A stretch of 64,000 nt of DNA, from NCBI RefSeq assembly GCF_030908215.1, contig NZ_JAVFJK010000009.1, positions 117,616 to 181,615 of the forward strand, given 5' to 3'. The notes below the pieces were generated by a model, which ran no database searches, was not told the origin of the DNA, and was given only the letters and a program-made list of their open reading frames with translations. Origin of the DNA: Sinomonas sp. ASV486 (GTDB lineage Bacteria; Actinomycetota; Actinomycetes; Actinomycetales; Micrococcaceae). Position 1 is the first letter of the stretch, and the number at the start of each line of letters is the position of its first letter. A program made the translations under genes and the position numbers. Of this stretch, positions 16,729 through 24,873 are shown piece by piece.

Positions 16729-17748
16729 GTGGATGAGGGAGTGAAACGGGCGACCATGGCCGACGTCGCCGAGGCCGCCAGCGTGTCCAAGGCGCTCGTC
16801 TCGCTCGTCTACCGCCAGCCCGAGAAGGTCAGCCCCGAGCGCCGCGCCCGCGTGCACGCGGCCGCCGAGCGCCTCGGCTTCCGGCCCAACTGGGTCGCGA
16901 GCTCGCTGTCCGCCTACCGGGGGAGCTTCATCGGCATCCTCGTCTCGAATCTCCACAACCCACTGTTCGCGACGATCGTCGACACCGTCCGGACCGAGCT
17001 GGACGCCGTGGGCCGCTACGGGCTCATGTCGAGCGCCGTGATCCAGGACCGGGACGGCACGTACCGGACCGACCGGCGGATCGTGCAGGCCTTCGAGGAC
17101 CTCAACGCCTCGGCCCTGCTCGTCGTGGGCGTGACGCCGGACCTCGCTGACCTCCAGCGGCTGCGGCCCGGCATCCCGATCGTCGTGGCCGCCGCGTCCA
17201 TCGAGGAACTGCCCCGGGCCGTGTCGGTGCGCTCCGACAGCGAGATCGGCATGCGGGCGGTCGTCGACCACCTCGTGTCGCTCGGGCATCAGCGCATTGT
17301 GCACCTCGGCGGTCAGGGCGGACCCGCGAGCCGACGGCGCGCGGAGGCCTACGCGCGCGCGATGGCGGAGCACGGACTCGCGGACCACGTGCACGTCGAG
17401 CCGGCGGAGTTCGATGAGGCGAGCGGCCGGGCTGCCGCGGAGCGCGTCCTGAGCGCGAGGCCCGGGAGCACAGCGCTCGTGTGCGTCAACGACCTCGTTG
17501 CGCTCGGCGCGATGAGCGAGGCTGCGGAGCGCGGCCTGCGCGTGCCCGAGGATGTCGCGATCACGGGCTACGACAACACGTTCCTCGCCGGCATTGCGGC
17601 CGTCGGCCTCACGTCGGTGGACACCGAGGCGCAGGAGATCGGCCGGGTTGCCGCCTCGTGGCTCGCTTCCGACGAAGCCCTCCCCGCCCCCGGCACCGAG
17701 GTGCTCATCCCGCCGAGGCTGGTGGTCCGCCGCTCGACGGCGGGGTGA
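16729..17748 (+). CDS. LacI family regulator of the sugar locus
   Basis: About 339 residues. The N-terminal helix-turn-helix reads TMADVAEAASVSKALVSLVY, followed by the hinge region FRPNWVASSLSAYRGSFIG, which has the usual helix contacting the central CG of operators. The periplasmic-binding-like effector domain ends in GYDNTFLAGIAAVGLTSVDT. It is encoded next to two identical TTTAGACCGGTCTAAA sites, which are its likely targets. The effector is probably a pathway intermediate or the sugar itself. Confidence 0.9.
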   Translation: MDEGVKRATMADVAEAASVSKALVSLVYRQPEKVSPERRARVHAAAERLGFRPNWVASSLSAYRGSFIGILVSNLHNPLFATIVDTVRTELDAVGRYGLMSSAVIQDRDGTYRTDRRIVQAFEDLNASALLVVGVTPDLADLQRLRPGIPIVVAAASIEELPRAVSVRSDSEIGMRAVVDHLVSLGHQRIVHLGGQGGPASRRRAEAYARAMAEHGLADHVHVEPAEFDEASGRAAAERVLSARPGSTALVCVNDLVALGAMSEAAERGLRVPEDVAITGYDNTFLAGIAAVGLTSVDTEAQEIGRVAASWLASDEALPAPGTEVLIPPRLVVRRSTAG

Positions 17749-17775
17749 GAGCGTCTCCCGGCACGGGGTGGGCGC

Positions 17776-17803
17776 ACGACGGCGGGTGCGCACCCGCCGT
17801 CGT
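17776..17803. terminator. Intergenic palindrome copy D
   Basis: A 28-bp perfect palindrome (ACGACGGCGGGTGC and its complement) lies between the convergent LacI and alcohol dehydrogenase genes, 27 and 39 bp from their stops. A bidirectional terminator is the natural reading. Confidence 0.75.
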
Positions 17804-17842
17804 CCGCGCTCCTGGTCAGCCGTCAGCCGTGGTCGGCGCCGG

Positions 17843-18865
17843 TCAGAGGGTGAGCAGCACCTTGGTGGCGAGCCGCTCGTCCATCGCCCGGTAGCCCTCG
17901 GCCGCCTTCTCGAGGGGGAGGGTGAGGTCGAAGACCGCGCCCGGGTCGATCTCGCCGTCCAGGATGAGCCGGATCAGCTCGGGGAGGAATTGCCGGACCG
18001 GGGCCGGGCCGCCGTGGAGGTGGACGCCGGAGAAGAACAGCTCGAGGCCCGGCAGGGCGACGTCGTGCGAGACGCCCACATAGCCCACGTGCCCGCCCGC
18101 GCGGGTTGCGCGGATGGCCTGCATCATCGACTCCTGCGTGCCGACGGCCTCAATGGTCGAGTGGGCGCCGAGCCCGTCCGTAAGCTCCCTGATCTTCGCC
18201 ACGCCCTCGTCGCCGCGCTCCTCGACGATGTCCGTCGCGCCGAAGCGCCGGGCGAGTTCCTGCCGGTCGGCGTGGCGGCTCATCGCGATGATCCGCTCGG
18301 CGCCCAGCTGCTTTGCGGCGAGCACCCCGAGGAGCCCGACGGCGCCGTCGCCCACCACCGCGACAGTCTTGCCCGGCCCGGCCTCGGCGGCGACCGCGGC
18401 GAACCAGCCGGTCCCCAGGACGTCCGAGGCGGCGAGCAGGCCCGGGATCTCCTCCGGCCGCGGCGGGCGTGGCGTCGCGACGAGCGTCCCGTCGGCGAGC
18501 GGGATTCGCAGGAGCTCGGCCTGGGTGCCGAGCGCACCCATCGGCTCGCGGTGGACGCAGTGCGACTGGTAGCCGGCGCGGCAGATCTCGCACGTGTTGT
18601 CCGAGGCGAAGAACGAGCCGACCACGAAGTCGCCCACCTTGACGTTCTTCACGTCGTCGCCGACCTGCTCGACAATGCCGACGTACTCGTGGCCCATCGG
18701 AGTGGGCCGCTCCACTGGGTCCGCGCCGCGGTACGGCCACAGGTCCGAGCCACAGATGCAGGCCGCGGCGACGCGGATGACGGCGTCGGTGGGCTGCTCG
18801 ATGACCGGGTCGGCGCGCTCCTCGACGCGGACGTCCCGGGGTGCGTACATGACTACTCCACGCAT
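17843..18865 (-). CDS. Zinc-dependent alcohol dehydrogenase family protein
   Basis: 340 residues of the medium-chain dehydrogenase family. Catalytic zinc ligands are Cys38 (with Cys36) in ACICGSDLW and His59-Glu60 in PMGHEYVG. The structural zinc lobe reads DNTCEICRAGYQSHC, with Cys92, Cys95 and Cys103 but Asp at the fourth ligand position. The NAD(P) motif is VAVVGDGAVGLLGVLAAKQLG. The start has GGAAGGAA 7 nt upstream and overlaps the 3' end of the MFS gene by 13 nt, so both are co-transcribed. Substrate unknown. Confidence 0.9.
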   Translation of the reverse strand: MRGVVMYAPRDVRVEERADPVIEQPTDAVIRVAAACICGSDLWPYRGADPVERPTPMGHEYVGIVEQVGDDVKNVKVGDFVVGSFFASDNTCEICRAGYQSHCVHREPMGALGTQAELLRIPLADGTLVATPRPPRPEEIPGLLAASDVLGTGWFAAVAAEAGPGKTVAVVGDGAVGLLGVLAAKQLGAERIIAMSRHADRQELARRFGATDIVEERGDEGVAKIRELTDGLGAHSTIEAVGTQESMMQAIRATRAGGHVGYVGVSHDVALPGLELFFSGVHLHGGPAPVRQFLPELIRLILDGEIDPGAVFDLTLPLEKAAEGYRAMDERLATKVLLTL

Positions 18866-20190
18866 GTGGGTGTTCCTTCCAGTGTGAGTTCCGCTGCGAG
18901 TTCGGGCGCGGCGGGTGGTGTGGGGCGCACGACGGCGGTCCGGCTGGCTCTGTGGGGAGTGCCGGCCGTGCTGCGGGTCGGGCGGGCGAGGAAGACGAGG
19001 CCGGCCGTGGCCGCGAGCATGATGACCGTGACCGAGACGAGGCCGAGCGGGAGGATGCTGAAGGCACCGGCGACGCCGACCAAGGGCGCGGCCACGCCGC
19101 CGAACGCGAACCGCGCCCCGCCCAGCACCGATGATGCCGTCCCCGCCATGTGCGGGTAGTCGGCCAGTGCGATCGCGGTGGACGGCGGGCTCGTCACCGC
19201 AGCGCCGCTGACCACGAGGAGCAGGGACGCCATCACGACGGCGAGGGGCACGTGCGCGAGCCCTGCGACCAGGAGCCCCGTGGCACCGGCGCCGCACATC
19301 GCCAGGCCGATGGCCAGCATCCCGCCTGCGCGCCACCGTTCGCTGAACCGGCCAGACAGGTAGCCGAAGACCATGAAGCCCGCAGAGTTCAGCCCGAACG
19401 CCATCGCGTACTGCTGGGGTGAAAGGCCGTAGATCCCCTGGAGGACGAAGGTCGCGCCGGCCAGGTACGCGAAGATCGCGGAGTTGACGAAGCCCTGCAC
19501 GAGCACCGCCCCGACGAAGCCGCGGTCGGAGAGCAGCACGCGCAGGTCCCGGCCCACCCGACCGAATCCGCCAGCGGTCCGGGCCTCGTGGGGGAGGGTC
19601 TCGCGGAACCCGAGGGCGACGCTCGCGAGGATGGCGGCGCCGATGGTCGCGAGGACCAGGAACAGCCCGCGCCAGTCCATGACCGCGGTCAGCGCACCGC
19701 CGAGCATCGGTCCGACGATGGCCGCGAAGCCGCCCACTACGGTCAGGCGCCCGTAGAAGCGGATCAGCCGCGTGCCGTTGTACAAGTCACGGCCGGATGC
19801 CTGCGCGATCACGATCCCGACGCCGCCCGCGAGGCCCTGCACGAGCCGCGCCGCGATGAGGACCTCAACCGTGGGGCTCGCGGCGCACAGCGCCGAGACC
19901 GCCACGTAGGCCGCGACGCCGACGAGGAGCGGCCCCCGCCGCCCGAGGCGGTCGGAGAGCGGGCCCGCGATGAGCTGGCCGCCGGCAAGTCCGAACAGGC
20001 ACGCCGTCACGGTCAGCTGCGCGAGCGAGGTCGCCGCCCCGAGCTCGGACGTGAGCGCCGGCAGTGCCGGCAGGTAGAGGTCCATGGAGATGGGCCCGAA
20101 GACCGTCAGGACCAGCAGGAGGGTCGCCAGAGTGCGGCCGATGCGGGGGCCACGACCGAGCGATGCCCGGGTGGAAAGGGAAGCTGTCAC
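18853..20190 (-). CDS. MFS transporter, Bcr/CflA family
   Basis: 445 residues, 12 predicted membrane helices. The Bcr/CflA pattern is clear: FGPISMDLYLPALPALTSEL, then GPLSDRLGRRGPLLVG, then GRDLYNGTRLIRFYGRL. These proteins export bicyclomycin, sulfonamides, chloramphenicol or cysteine. I chose the GTG at 20188-20190; a GTG 22 codons earlier would run into the promoter of the divergent XRE gene. Its C-terminus has a Pro/Ala-rich tail that contains a half copy of the intergenic palindrome. It overlaps the alcohol dehydrogenase downstream and faces an XRE regulator. Confidence 0.88.
   Translation of the reverse strand: MTASLSTRASLGRGPRIGRTLATLLLVLTVFGPISMDLYLPALPALTSELGAATSLAQLTVTACLFGLAGGQLIAGPLSDRLGRRGPLLVGVAAYVAVSALCAASPTVEVLIAARLVQGLAGGVGIVIAQASGRDLYNGTRLIRFYGRLTVVGGFAAIVGPMLGGALTAVMDWRGLFLVLATIGAAILASVALGFRETLPHEARTAGGFGRVGRDLRVLLSDRGFVGAVLVQGFVNSAIFAYLAGATFVLQGIYGLSPQQYAMAFGLNSAGFMVFGYLSGRFSERWRAGGMLAIGLAMCGAGATGLLVAGLAHVPLAVVMASLLLVVSGAAVTSPPSTAIALADYPHMAGTASSVLGGARFAFGGVAAPLVGVAGAFSILPLGLVSVTVIMLAATAGLVFLARPTRSTAGTPHRASRTAVVRPTPPAAPELAAELTLEGTPTCVE
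18924..18938. repeat. Half copy of the palindrome family inside a coding sequence
   Basis: GGCGCACGACGGCGG, the left arm of the intergenic family, lies within the C-terminal codons of the MFS gene. It may mark a former intergenic copy absorbed by a shifted stop codon, or be chance. Confidence 0.35.
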
Positions 20191-20278
20191 CCCACCAGCA
20201 CACCGTGTCCGGCCGGGCGGCGGGAGTCCCTGCTGAAAGGTGTACCGGGAGGGCACCCCTCGCCGGTCCTCAGGGACG

Positions 20279-20284
20279 TACGCT
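20279..20284 (+). promoter_or_regulatory. -10 box of the XRE regulator gene (leaderless)
   Basis: TACGCT lies 7 nt before the ATG at 20292. No strong -35 is seen. Confidence 0.4.
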
Positions 20285-20291
20285 CTACGGC

Positions 20292-21173
20292 ATGGACAAT
20301 CGAGCCGAGGTCCGCGAGTTCCTCATGTCGCGGCGCGCCAAGCTCACCCCCGAGCTCGCCGGGATCCCCGCGGGGCCCAACCGGCGCGTGGCCGGGCTGC
20401 GCCGCTCCGAGGTCGCGATGGCGGCCGGCGTCAGCGTCGAGTACTACGCCAAGCTCGAGCGCGGCACCATCGCGGGGGCCTCCTCCTCCGTCCTAGACTC
20501 GATCGCCACGGCACTGCAGCTCGATGACACCGAACGGGCCCACTTGTTCGACCTGGCCCGAGCGGCCGACGGGATCCCCACGTCGGGGCGGGCGCGCCGT
20601 CGCTCCGACGCGAATCCCGCCACCCGGCCCAGCCTTCACTGGGCTCTCGAGGCCATCACCGACGGCGTCGCGTTCGTCCGCAACGCGCACCAGGACCTTG
20701 TCGCGACCAATGCCCTCGGCCGGGCGTTCTACTCCCCGGTGGTCGGCGATGGCGGGCGTGTGCCCAATCTGGCCCGGTTCCAGTTCCTCGACCCGGCCGC
20801 GCGCGACTTCTACCCGGACTGGGACCGCTTCGCCGAGATGTGCGTCGCGGTCATGCGGGCCGAGGCCGGCCGCGACCCGCACGACCGGGGCCTGCAGGAC
20901 GTCGTCGGCGAGCTCTCCACGCGCAGCGATGTGTTCCGCCGGCTCTGGGGAGCGCATGATGTGCGCACCCACGGTGCCGGGACCAAGCGCTTCGTCCACC
21001 CGGTGGTCGGCGAGGTGACCTTCGCGTACGAGGAGCTCGCCATCACCGCGGAGCCCGGTCACGTCCTGCTGATCTACACCGCGGAACCGGGCTCGCCCTC
21101 GGCCGAGCGGCTGCGCCTCCTCGCCTCCTGGGCGGCCGAGCATCCGGCACCCGTGTCGGCCGACCCCCGCTGA
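20292..21173 (+). CDS. XRE family regulator with MmyB-like ligand-binding domain
   Basis: 293 residues. The N-terminal helix-turn-helix contains RVAGLRRSEVAMAAGVSVEY and YYAKLERG, the standard opening of this actinobacterial family. The C-terminal two-thirds is an MmyB-like PAS-type domain (SLHWALEAITDGVAFVRNAHQD, LVATNALGRAFYSP, HPVVGEVTFAYEEL) that can bind fatty-acid-like ligands in studied members. It is divergent from the MFS-alcohol dehydrogenase pair by about 100 bp and is its probable regulator (inference). Confidence 0.92.
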   Translation: MDNRAEVREFLMSRRAKLTPELAGIPAGPNRRVAGLRRSEVAMAAGVSVEYYAKLERGTIAGASSSVLDSIATALQLDDTERAHLFDLARAADGIPTSGRARRRSDANPATRPSLHWALEAITDGVAFVRNAHQDLVATNALGRAFYSPVVGDGGRVPNLARFQFLDPAARDFYPDWDRFAEMCVAVMRAEAGRDPHDRGLQDVVGELSTRSDVFRRLWGAHDVRTHGAGTKRFVHPVVGEVTFAYEELAITAEPGHVLLIYTAEPGSPSAERLRLLASWAAEHPAPVSADPR

Positions 21174-21198
21174 ACTCCCGCGGGCGGCCCCCACTGAA

Positions 21199-21213
21199 GC
21201 CGGCCGCGCCGGC
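21199..21213. terminator. Short GC hairpin between convergent genes
   Basis: GCCGGC-CGC-GCCGGC lies between the XRE and D-threonine aldolase-like stops. It is short and lacks a U-tract, so it is a weak terminator candidate. Confidence 0.4.
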
Positions 21214-21219
21214 GGCGTG

Positions 21220-22320
21220 CTACCTGTTCATGCCCCTCGCGGCGACGCGCCACCGGTCCACGACGCGCCCGCCGCTGACCACCGCGACCTCGTCGACGAG
21301 GTTCACGGCCACGCACACGTGGTTCGGGATCACGCGCACGCGCTCGCCGAGGGCCGGCAGGGGAGCATCCTCGGGGAAGACCACCGTTGCGTGATGCTCC
21401 GACAGGCCCGTGATCCGGGCACCGGGGAAGTCCATGAGCCGGCCGAAGCCCGTGGCCCACGCGGGCCGGTCTCCGCCCAGGACCTTGCTGCCCGCATCGA
21501 GCACGATCCGCCGGGGAACCACCGAGTCGCCCTCGTGGCGGCTCACCACAGTGGCCGCGACGGTGAGGGCGATGTCCTCGAGCGCACACCGGCCGAGCTC
21601 GAGCTGCTGCGCATCGCCGAACACATACACGCCCGGCCGAACCTCCGTGGTGGTGCCCGCCTCCGTGAGCAGGGCGCTCGGCGTCGAGCCGCCGCTCACG
21701 CGCGTGATCTCAAGGCCCGCGTCCGCGAGCAGCCTCGCGGCCTCACCGAGGGCACGCTGCTCCTGGGCGGCGGCCTCGGTAGGCATCCCCGGCGCGTACG
21801 AGTGGCCGGGGAACGTGAAGACGCCGGCCACCCGCAGCCCGGCATCGGCCGCGGCCCGGGCCACCTCGACTGCCTGGGTGGGCGCGACCCCGCTGCGGTG
21901 GTGCCCGCTGTCGATCTCCACGAGCACCTCGATGGTCCCCGCGGCCTCGCCGAGCGCGGTTCCCATGGCCCGCGCGGCCTCGGCCGAGTCGGTCCCGACC
22001 GCGATCCGGGCCCGCCCGGCGAGCCGCCGCAGCCGCTCTGCCTGCCGCGGCCCGACCCACAGCGGATACGCGACGAACAGGTCCGTCACGCCGCGATCGG
22101 CGAACAGCTCGGCCTCGCCGATCGTGGCGACGGTCAGCCCGACCGCCCCGGCGGCGAGCTGCAGCTCGGCGATCTCGGGGATCTTGTGCGTCTTCGCATG
22201 CGGGCGCAGCGCGAGGCCCTTCGCAGCGACCCCCTCGGCCATCCGGGCGATGTTCCGGGCCAGGATCTCGCGATCGACCATGATCTCCGGGGTGTCGATC
22301 TCATGCGGGACTGTGGTCAA
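21220..22320 (-). CDS. D-threonine aldolase/D-serine dehydratase-like PLP enzyme
   Basis: 366 residues of the fold-III (alanine racemase-like) DSD1/D-threonine aldolase family. The PLP lysine lies in [14 protein letters not shown] near the N-terminus, and the metal site typical of the family is in [10 protein letters not shown] and [14 protein letters not shown] near the C-terminus. Such enzymes cleave D-threonine to glycine and acetaldehyde or deaminate D-serine and 3-hydroxyaspartate. It starts at TTG with AGGAG 7 nt upstream. It is preceded by the two-component system, with palindrome copy E between them. Confidence 0.9.
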   Translation of the reverse strand: MTTVPHEIDTPEIMVDREILARNIARMAEGVAAKGLALRPHAKTHKIPEIAELQLAAGAVGLTVATIGEAELFADRGVTDLFVAYPLWVGPRQAERLRRLAGRARIAVGTDSAEAARAMGTALGEAAGTIEVLVEIDSGHHRSGVAPTQAVEVARAAADAGLRVAGVFTFPGHSYAPGMPTEAAAQEQRALGEAARLLADAGLEITRVSGGSTPSALLTEAGTTTEVRPGVYVFGDAQQLELGRCALEDIALTVAATVVSRHEGDSVVPRRIVLDAGSKVLGGDRPAWATGFGRLMDFPGARITGLSEHHATVVFPEDAPLPALGERVRVIPNHVCVAVNLVDEVAVVSGGRVVDRWRVAARGMNR

Positions 22321-22367
22321 CGGGTTCTCCTGAGGCTGTCGGCTGGCGGTATCCCAAGCTTAGGCGA

Positions 22368-22403
22368 GCGCACGACGGCGGGTGCCCGCCCGCCGTCGTG
22401 CGC
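22368..22403 (-). terminator. Intergenic palindrome copy E
   Basis: Arms GCGCACGACGGCGGG and CCCGCCGTCGTGCGC with a 6-nt loop, 4 bp after the response regulator stop. It should isolate the two-component operon from the enzyme gene downstream. Confidence 0.72.
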
Positions 22404-22407
22404 CCGG

Positions 22408-23058
22408 TCAGTCCCGGCTGAGGTGGCGCATGACGGCGAGCACGCGCCGGTGCGAATCGGCATCGCGGGGCAGCTGGAGCGCGTCATAGATGTTGGACGT
22501 GTGCTGGACCACCGCCTTCTCGGTCAGGAAGAGCTCCACGGCGATCCGGGCGTTGCTGCGCCCCTCCGCCATGAGCGCGAGCACCTCCTGCTGGCGCGTC
22601 GTGAGGCCCCTGACCGCGCCGTCGGAGCGCCGGGCGCGGGCGAGCATGACGGACACGACCTCGGGATCGAGGGCGGTCCCGCCGCTGGCGACGTTGCGGA
22701 GGTCTCCGAGGAAGGTATCGACGTCGGCGATGCGCTGCTTGAGGAGGTAGCCCACGCGACCGTCGGGCGAGGCGAGCAGCTCGCGGGCGTAGCGCCGCTG
22801 GACGTGCTGGGAGAGGACCACGACGGCGGTCCGGGGGTGCAGGCGGCGGATCCTGAGGGCCGCGACGAGCCCCTCGTCGGTGTGGGTCGGCGGCATCCGG
22901 ATGTCGGTGACCACGAGGTCCGGACGGTGCTCTTCGACGGCGGACTCGAGGGCCTCCGCGTCGGCCGTGGCCGCGACGACCTCGAAACCGCCGTCCTCCA
23001 GGAGGAGCTGCAGCCCGCGCCTCAGGAGCGCCTCGTCTTCCCCGATGATCACGCGCAT
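22408..23058 (-). CDS. NarL/LuxR family response regulator
   Basis: 216 residues. The receiver domain has the acidic pair GEDEALL, phospho-acceptor Asp52 in DLVVTDIRMPP, and conserved Ser and Lys in VVVLSQHV and GYLLKQRI. The LuxR DNA-binding helix reads LTTRQQEVLALMAEGRSNARIA and TEKAVVQHTSNIY. It overlaps the histidine kinase by 10 nt and is its partner. The HTDEG insertion after the phospho-site is common in this subgroup. Targets are not evident; the lipoprotein gene upstream of the kinase is one candidate. Confidence 0.93.
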   Translation of the reverse strand: MRVIIGEDEALLRRGLQLLLEDGGFEVVAATADAEALESAVEEHRPDLVVTDIRMPPTHTDEGLVAALRIRRLHPRTAVVVLSQHVQRRYARELLASPDGRVGYLLKQRIADVDTFLGDLRNVASGGTALDPEVVSVMLARARRSDGAVRGLTTRQQEVLALMAEGRSNARIAVELFLTEKAVVQHTSNIYDALQLPRDADSHRRVLAVMRHLSRD

Positions 23059-24836
23059 GGCAGCTCCACGGTGATATGAGTGCCCTCGCCGGGTTCGCTG
23101 GTCACATCGAGGCGCCCCGCGAGGACCTCGACCCGGTCGGACAGGCCGCGCAGCCCGGCCCCGTCGTTCTGCCGTGCGCCGCCCACGCCGTCGTCGTGCA
23201 CCTCGAGCCGTAGCTGCCCGTCGTCGAGGGCGACCCGCACCGCCGCCGATTCCGCCGCCGCGTGCTTGACGGTGTTCGCGAGGGCCTCCGCGATGACGAA
23301 GTAGGCGGTGCTCTCGACCGCCGGGGGGAAGGCGCGAGTGCCCGGGGTGATCTCGGGGCCCATCTCGAGCGAGGTGGGGATGGGCATCCTGTCGGTGAGA
23401 TCCTCGACAGCGGCCGCAAGGCCCTGTTCGATGAGCGCAGCAGGCATGACGTTGTGCACGAGCTGCCGCAGGTCCGCCGCAGCGGCGTCGATCTCACGGC
23501 GCAGCTGGGTCGCGCGGTGGGACATCTCTTCGGTGGTCCCGGTCGCGTTGCCGAGCCGCTGGGCGTCGAGGGCCAGGAGGACGAGCCGCATCTGCAGGCC
23601 GTCGTGGAGGTCCTGGGCGATGCGGCGCCGCTCCCGGTCCACGGCGTTGACGAGCCGCTCCCTCGACCTCTGCAGCGCTGCGCGGTTGGACCGCAGCTCG
23701 GCGGTGAGCCGTTCCCTGTCCACCGCGATGGCAACGACGCGCCCCGCCGTCCGGACGAGCTCGGGGTCAGCGATGAGGGCCGCGTCATAGGAGATGGCGC
23801 CCACGCGGCGGCCGTCCACCTCGACCTCGACCGTTCCGCGCCCCTCGCCGGTATCGCGTTCCGTCCCGAGGACGACGGCGACCGGCTCGCCCTGCTCGTC
23901 GACGAACGACTTCCGCTGGGGCACCCAGTAGGAGAGCTCGAGCGAGGGGTCGCCGAGCGTGCCCGAGAGCGCCACGGACAGGGCGTGCTTGGGTCCGGAC
24001 ACACCGAGCCAGGTCCCGAGTTCCTCGAGCTGGCCCGTCCTGGCGAATCCGCCCCGCAGGACTCCGAGTGCGAAGGCGACCGGGATCCCGGCGAGGACCG
24101 CAAGCTGGATGCCGCCTCGCAGCATCGCGGGAAGGTGCAGGAGGCCGCCGAGCACGGACGAGCTGAACGGGGTGAAGATCACGGCGAAGATCCCGTAGGC
24201 GGAGACGGGGACGAGCACGAAGCGGTGCCGCCGTTCGGTGCGGAGCAACCGGCGCGTGAGGATGACGGCTGTCGCGACCATGACCGCGGCACCGGCGAAC
24301 TGCTGGACCGAGACCCCGAGGGCCAGGGCCTCCGGGCTGTCCGCAACGAGCAGCCACGGCACCTGGCCTCGCGCGTCGAAGAGGTAGTGCGGGGCCTGGA
24401 GCGGGAGTGCCGTCACGTACGCGCCGACGACCGTGGCTCTGGACGCCCGCCCACGGAGCCTGCCGGAGGGGAAGGCGTGAAGGAGGTGGACCGTCGAGGC
24501 GAGGACGAGCGTGCTGCACACCGCCCCGACGGCGACGAGCGCGGGCACCTCCGTGTTCCACAGGCCGCCTCCGAGGAAGAGCGCCATGCCCGCAACGAGG
24601 ATGAGTGGCCCCATGCGGTTGCTCGGCCGCCGGTACCAGGCAAGGAGGCCAGCTCCGAGGTAGACGAGGAAGATGCACGGGAAGAGGAGCAGCAGCCAGC
24701 CCGCTGGCCCCTCCCACGGTACGAGGGCGGCGAGGATTCCGGCGAGCACGAGGCCCAGGCCGAGGACGGTGCGCAGTGAGACGTCCAGCGAGTGGGCCAA
24801 AGGCGGCCGGAGGGCGGGGGCCATGAACGCGATCAT
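23049..24836 (-). CDS. Membrane sensor histidine kinase (HisKA_3)
   Basis: 595 residues: about eight hydrophobic segments in residues 15-260, a linker of about 100 residues, then the HisKA_3 dimerisation helix with phospho-acceptor His411 in RRRIAQDLHDGLQ, and a HATPase domain (EALANTVKHA, VHDDGVGG, GAGLRGLSDRVEVLAG, GEGTHITVELP). It is NarX/DesK-like in output. The signal is unknown; the large membrane part without an extracellular domain suggests sensing in the membrane. An ATG 12 nt further in is also possible since neither start has a clear ribosome binding site. Confidence 0.92.
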   Translation of the reverse strand: MIAFMAPALRPPLAHSLDVSLRTVLGLGLVLAGILAALVPWEGPAGWLLLLFPCIFLVYLGAGLLAWYRRPSNRMGPLILVAGMALFLGGGLWNTEVPALVAVGAVCSTLVLASTVHLLHAFPSGRLRGRASRATVVGAYVTALPLQAPHYLFDARGQVPWLLVADSPEALALGVSVQQFAGAAVMVATAVILTRRLLRTERRHRFVLVPVSAYGIFAVIFTPFSSSVLGGLLHLPAMLRGGIQLAVLAGIPVAFALGVLRGGFARTGQLEELGTWLGVSGPKHALSVALSGTLGDPSLELSYWVPQRKSFVDEQGEPVAVVLGTERDTGEGRGTVEVEVDGRRVGAISYDAALIADPELVRTAGRVVAIAVDRERLTAELRSNRAALQRSRERLVNAVDRERRRIAQDLHDGLQMRLVLLALDAQRLGNATGTTEEMSHRATQLRREIDAAAADLRQLVHNVMPAALIEQGLAAAVEDLTDRMPIPTSLEMGPEITPGTRAFPPAVESTAYFVIAEALANTVKHAAAESAAVRVALDDGQLRLEVHDDGVGGARQNDGAGLRGLSDRVEVLAGRLDVTSEPGEGTHITVELPCA

Positions 24837-24873
24837 ATTTCGGGGCCGTCCAGCTGCCGCTTCCGTTACGCGC

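Noticed and set aside
17552-19159. Forward-strand open frame of 535 codons
   Set aside because: It overlaps LacI in another frame and is antisense to the alcohol dehydrogenase and MFS genes.
21217-23079. Long forward-strand open frame of 620 codons
   Set aside because: It is antisense to three well-recognised genes (D-threonine aldolase-like enzyme, response regulator, kinase end).
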